Part shown: one piece after another, positions 48,234-50,422 of the stretch
Position numbering within the stretch: the stretch's first letter is position 1
Layout: each line of letters begins with the position of its first letter
Virus record (IMG/VR): IMGVR_UViG_3300031857_000295
Location: 1-50,422 of that record
Origin: a virus
Direction: 5' to 3' (one strand)
Length of the DNA: 50,422 nt
Notes under the pieces: generated by a model
Seen by the model: only the letters and a program-made list of their open reading frames with translations
Told to the model about the DNA's origin: nothing
The model's database searches: none
Position numbers and translations under genes: made by a program

Positions 48234-50422
48234 TTAGTTTCCTTCTAGTTGTGCCACGCGGGCGCGGAGCGATTGAATTTCCTTGACCAGCATCGGGACC
48301 AGTTTCGAGTAGTCCACACCCATCATATCGTCTGGGTCTGCTGGTTGACTGACTGCCTCTGGTGCAACGGTGACAAGTTCTTGCGCCACGAAGCCGTAGC
48401 GTTGATGCGTGCCGTCAGCCTTCCAATCAAACTTCCGTACTTGAAGCGCGTCAATCAGGCTGGCGGCGTCATCCGCGTCAGTGATGTTATCTTTTAGGCG
48501 AACGTCAGAGGATGTGTTGTAAAGAACTCCCGTTGTGCCGTCTTGCGTGATGGAGCCGATGTTGCCGCCATTAAACGCAAAATACAGGTAGCCTGTACCA
48601 GACGCAGTTCCAGTTACATGGCCAATTCCGGCGTTCGACGCGCCGGACGCAGGTAAGAAGGTAATGCCGGTGGTCGGGTTAGATAACGCAGCCGTCGTCC
48701 CCACCAGCAAGTTGCCGCTGCTGTCGATGCGCATACGTTCTGTGAAGCTGATGGTAGACCCGGATGACCCACCAGCGGCGTTGAACCACTTATGGACGTT
48801 TCCGTCAACCCAATACTGACCGGCGGTGTCGCTGTTATTATATATCCAGTTGGTTCCGTTATAGTAGCCGTTTGACCCAAGAATGGCCTGAGAAACTGTA
48901 GTGTTAGCAAATAACCCAGCGCCCTGACCGGCAATCTGAAGCGCCCTATACCCAGAACTCCAAGCACTAGGGGTAGAATTAATCCCGACGTTACCGCTGG
49001 CGTCGATGCGCATACGTTCTACAGAGTTAGTGGCAAACGCAATAGGTGTTACTGTGCTGGTGGAGATAAGCGCCCGTTTGTCGGCGCTAGCCGAACCAGT
49101 TATCTGTAGGAATAAGTTGCTGTCAACAGCGTTTGTCAACGATAACCCACTCTCAAATCCTGATGTCCCCGTAGTTTCTTGGATTTGCAGCTTCGTTGCT
49201 GGAGCAGTCGTACCAATCCCGACGTTGCCCGCGCTGGTTATGCGCATGGCTTCTGAGCCGCTGCCAACTACAAAAGTCAAGATACCTGTATTCACCCCTG
49301 ATGTGCCGGGGACATACCCAAGTCGGACGTTGTTGCTTGCTGGAACAAAGTCAAACAAGCCACCCTTTGTATCAAGCGTAAACCCTGCGCTAGAATTGGT
49401 GTGTACACGAATGGCTCCCGCGACACTTAGCTTTTCAGCAGGGGTGGTCGTACCAATCCCGACGTTGCCGTTCGTACCGTCGATGCGAACGCGCTCACCG
49501 GCACCGGGGGTGGCGTTATTCCCAGTGTGTATCGAGACAGCCCCAGAGGAACCGGGCCAGAAAGTAATGCCGCCGCGATATGGGTTTGCGGTGCCCGGAG
49601 CGGGCGAGCCGTAGATACCAGTGCGGTCTGCCGCTGCGTCTGCGCTGTTTGAGAGCAAGGCAACTGAAGCGTAATCACCTGAGTTGCTTTGAGATACATG
49701 CAACCTTGTGACCGGCGCACTCGTACCAATCCCGACGTTGAGGTCAGCAGTGATACGCATCACGGAGGTTAGCGTGTCAGCAAGCATATTTTGGTTTACA
49801 AGAAACTCAAGCCCACCGCTTGCTGCAAAACTTCCGCTCTGGTCAAAGGAGCGAATTACCGCTGTGCGATTACTAGAAAACCCACGGAAATTAAGGTTTG
49901 TGTAGGCAGGAGAACCAGCTGAGCCAGTACCCCCTGAAATACCTACACCAGTATTAGTGCCGCTAACTGTTAGCTTATCCCCCGGCGAACTCGTACCAAT
50001 CCCGACGTTGCCGCTGGTGTCAATCCGCATGCGTTCTAAGCCGTTTGTGCCCAGAGACATGGCCGCAGCAGTGACTGTCTGGATAAAGAGGCCACCCGTT
50101 TCTGCAAGCATAGTTGCCGTGCGAGTGCCGTTAAAGCCTAAATCAATACCACCATAGGTCGTGCCGTTGATTTGCAGCATCGACGTGCCGGAAGAATTGA
50201 TGCCCACCGAACGAGTGTAAAAACGACCAAATACATCAGGTGTAGCCGTACCAATCCCGACGTTGCCGCTGCTATCGATGCGCATACGTTCGTTGTTGCC
50301 GTTTGTGTATACACGGAACCCATTTCCGGTATCGGCGTAAGCAGTAATATCTTGGGATGTGCTACCAAGCAAAGAGCCGATTGTGCCGAAATAACCTGCG
50401 GCAACTCCACCCGTTCTGATAG
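48234..50422 (-). CDS. Tail fibre with C-terminal S74 intramolecular chaperone (partial)
   Basis: The frame is open to the window end, so the N-terminus is missing; about 728 residues are visible. A TTG at 50372 is only an internal codon. The shaft is built of repeats containing ERMRIDSSGNVGIGT, spaced 80-90 residues. The C-terminal 110 residues begin SDVRLKDNI, where S74 proteins cut themselves, and end in a coiled coil (VKEIQSLRARVAQLE). The chaperone helps trimer folding and is released. This protein probably recognises the host surface. A missing segment outside the window likely holds the virion-attachment domain. Confidence 0.85.
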   Translation of the reverse strand, partial: IRTGGVAAGYFGTIGSLLGSTSQDITAYADTGNGFRVYTNGNNERMRIDSSGNVGIGTATPDVFGRFYTRSVGINSSGTSMLQINGTTYGGIDLGFNGTRTATMLAETGGLFIQTVTAAAMSLGTNGLERMRIDTSGNVGIGTSSPGDKLTVSGTNTGVGISGGTGSAGSPAYTNLNFRGFSSNRTAVIRSFDQSGSFAASGGLEFLVNQNMLADTLTSVMRITADLNVGIGTSAPVTRLHVSQSNSGDYASVALLSNSADAAADRTGIYGSPAPGTANPYRGGITFWPGSSGAVSIHTGNNATPGAGERVRIDGTNGNVGIGTTTPAEKLSVAGAIRVHTNSSAGFTLDTKGGLFDFVPASNNVRLGYVPGTSGVNTGILTFVVGSGSEAMRITSAGNVGIGTTAPATKLQIQETTGTSGFESGLSLTNAVDSNLFLQITGSASADKRALISTSTVTPIAFATNSVERMRIDASGNVGINSTPSAWSSGYRALQIAGQGAGLFANTTVSQAILGSNGYYNGTNWIYNNSDTAGQYWVDGNVHKWFNAAGGSSGSTISFTERMRIDSSGNLLVGTTAALSNPTTGITFLPASGASNAGIGHVTGTASGTGYLYFAFNGGNIGSITQDGTTGVLYNTSSDVRLKDNITDADDAASLIDALQVRKFDWKADGTHQRYGFVAQELVTVAPEAVSQPADPDDMMGVDYSKLVPMLVKEIQSLRARVAQLEGN
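49209..50265 (-). repeat. Five exact 19-bp repeats in the tail-fibre gene
   Basis: CGTACCAATCCCGACGTTG (plus strand) occurs at 49209, 49449, 49722, 49992 and 50247, with spacings of 240, 273, 270 and 255 bp. All are in frame and encode the NVGIGT shaft motif. They could allow recombination that changes fibre length. Confidence 0.85.

Noticed and set aside
1-50422. tRNA genes, insertion sequences and integrase
   Set aside because: I found no TTCGAATC-type T-loop with matching acceptor stems in the gene-free regions, no inverted repeats flanking a transposase, and no recombinase motif in any translated gene.

Overview
The window is a stretch of a double-stranded DNA tailed phage (Caudoviricetes). 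No cellular housekeeping gene is seen. It carries terminase, portal, scaffold and major capsid genes, a large set of tail or ejection proteins, and a phage-type replication module. There is no sheath, tape-measure or baseplate gene. It does have a P22 gp10-like tail protein, a large portal, a virion transglycosylase and a 2315-residue internal-type protein. A podovirus-like virion is therefore the best guess. Strong AAGGAG ribosome sites and sigma-70-like promoters suggest a Gram-negative host, which I cannot name. No integrase was recognised, so a lytic lifestyle is likely but not proven.

Layout. (1) Positions 1-7973, leftward: head and packaging genes, in transcription order small terminase, large terminase, a 90-aa protein, portal, a 64-aa protein, GroES-type co-chaperonin, scaffold, a 158-aa protein, decoration protein and major capsid protein (cut by the window start). 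(2) Positions 7974-8637: a non-coding, G-rich divergent control region with a leftward promoter for the structural genes and a rightward promoter preceded by two tandem palindromes. (3) Positions 8638-9492: an isolated unknown gene followed by a strong terminator. (4) Positions 9493-10311: a non-coding region with iteron-like ATGATAG repeats, direct repeats, a long palindrome and an AT-rich tract. It is a candidate replication origin and ends in a consensus-like promoter. (5) Positions 10312-13191: tiny early genes of unknown function plus a 299-aa protein. (6) Positions 13194-17509: a promoter and a cassette of a MoxR-type AAA+ ATPase, a metallopeptidase-like/VWA protein and two partner proteins. 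(7) Positions 17535-30914: DNA metabolism, with VRR-NUC nuclease, PolA-type polymerase with proofreading domain, glycosyltransferase, Cas4/RecB-like nuclease, HNH-like protein, SNF2-like helicase, SSB-like protein, XRE-like regulator and a 944-aa primase-helicase. It closes with a terminator at 30960-30994. (8) Positions 30993-50422, leftward: tail and ejection genes, read from a tail fibre (cut by the window end) down to the giant protein.

Both structural blocks read leftward. The left one ends inside the major capsid gene and the right one begins inside a tail-fibre gene. The simplest reading is a circular or circularly permuted genome opened within one structural operon. The missing piece would hold the rest of the capsid gene, connectors, the tail-fibre N-terminus and perhaps lysis genes. 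Genes inside blocks are tightly coupled (ATGA, GTGA or TAATG junctions). Many right-arm genes share an AAGGAGCAA-like ribosome site.

The most unusual elements are the dispersed palindrome CTTAAC-N4-GTTAAG at control points, the AAA+/VWA cassette with its own promoter, the single-gene transcription unit at 8638, and the polyvalent-type giant protein with an HEALGH metallopeptidase-like motif. All functional calls come from reading the sequence and from memory of families; no database search was run.
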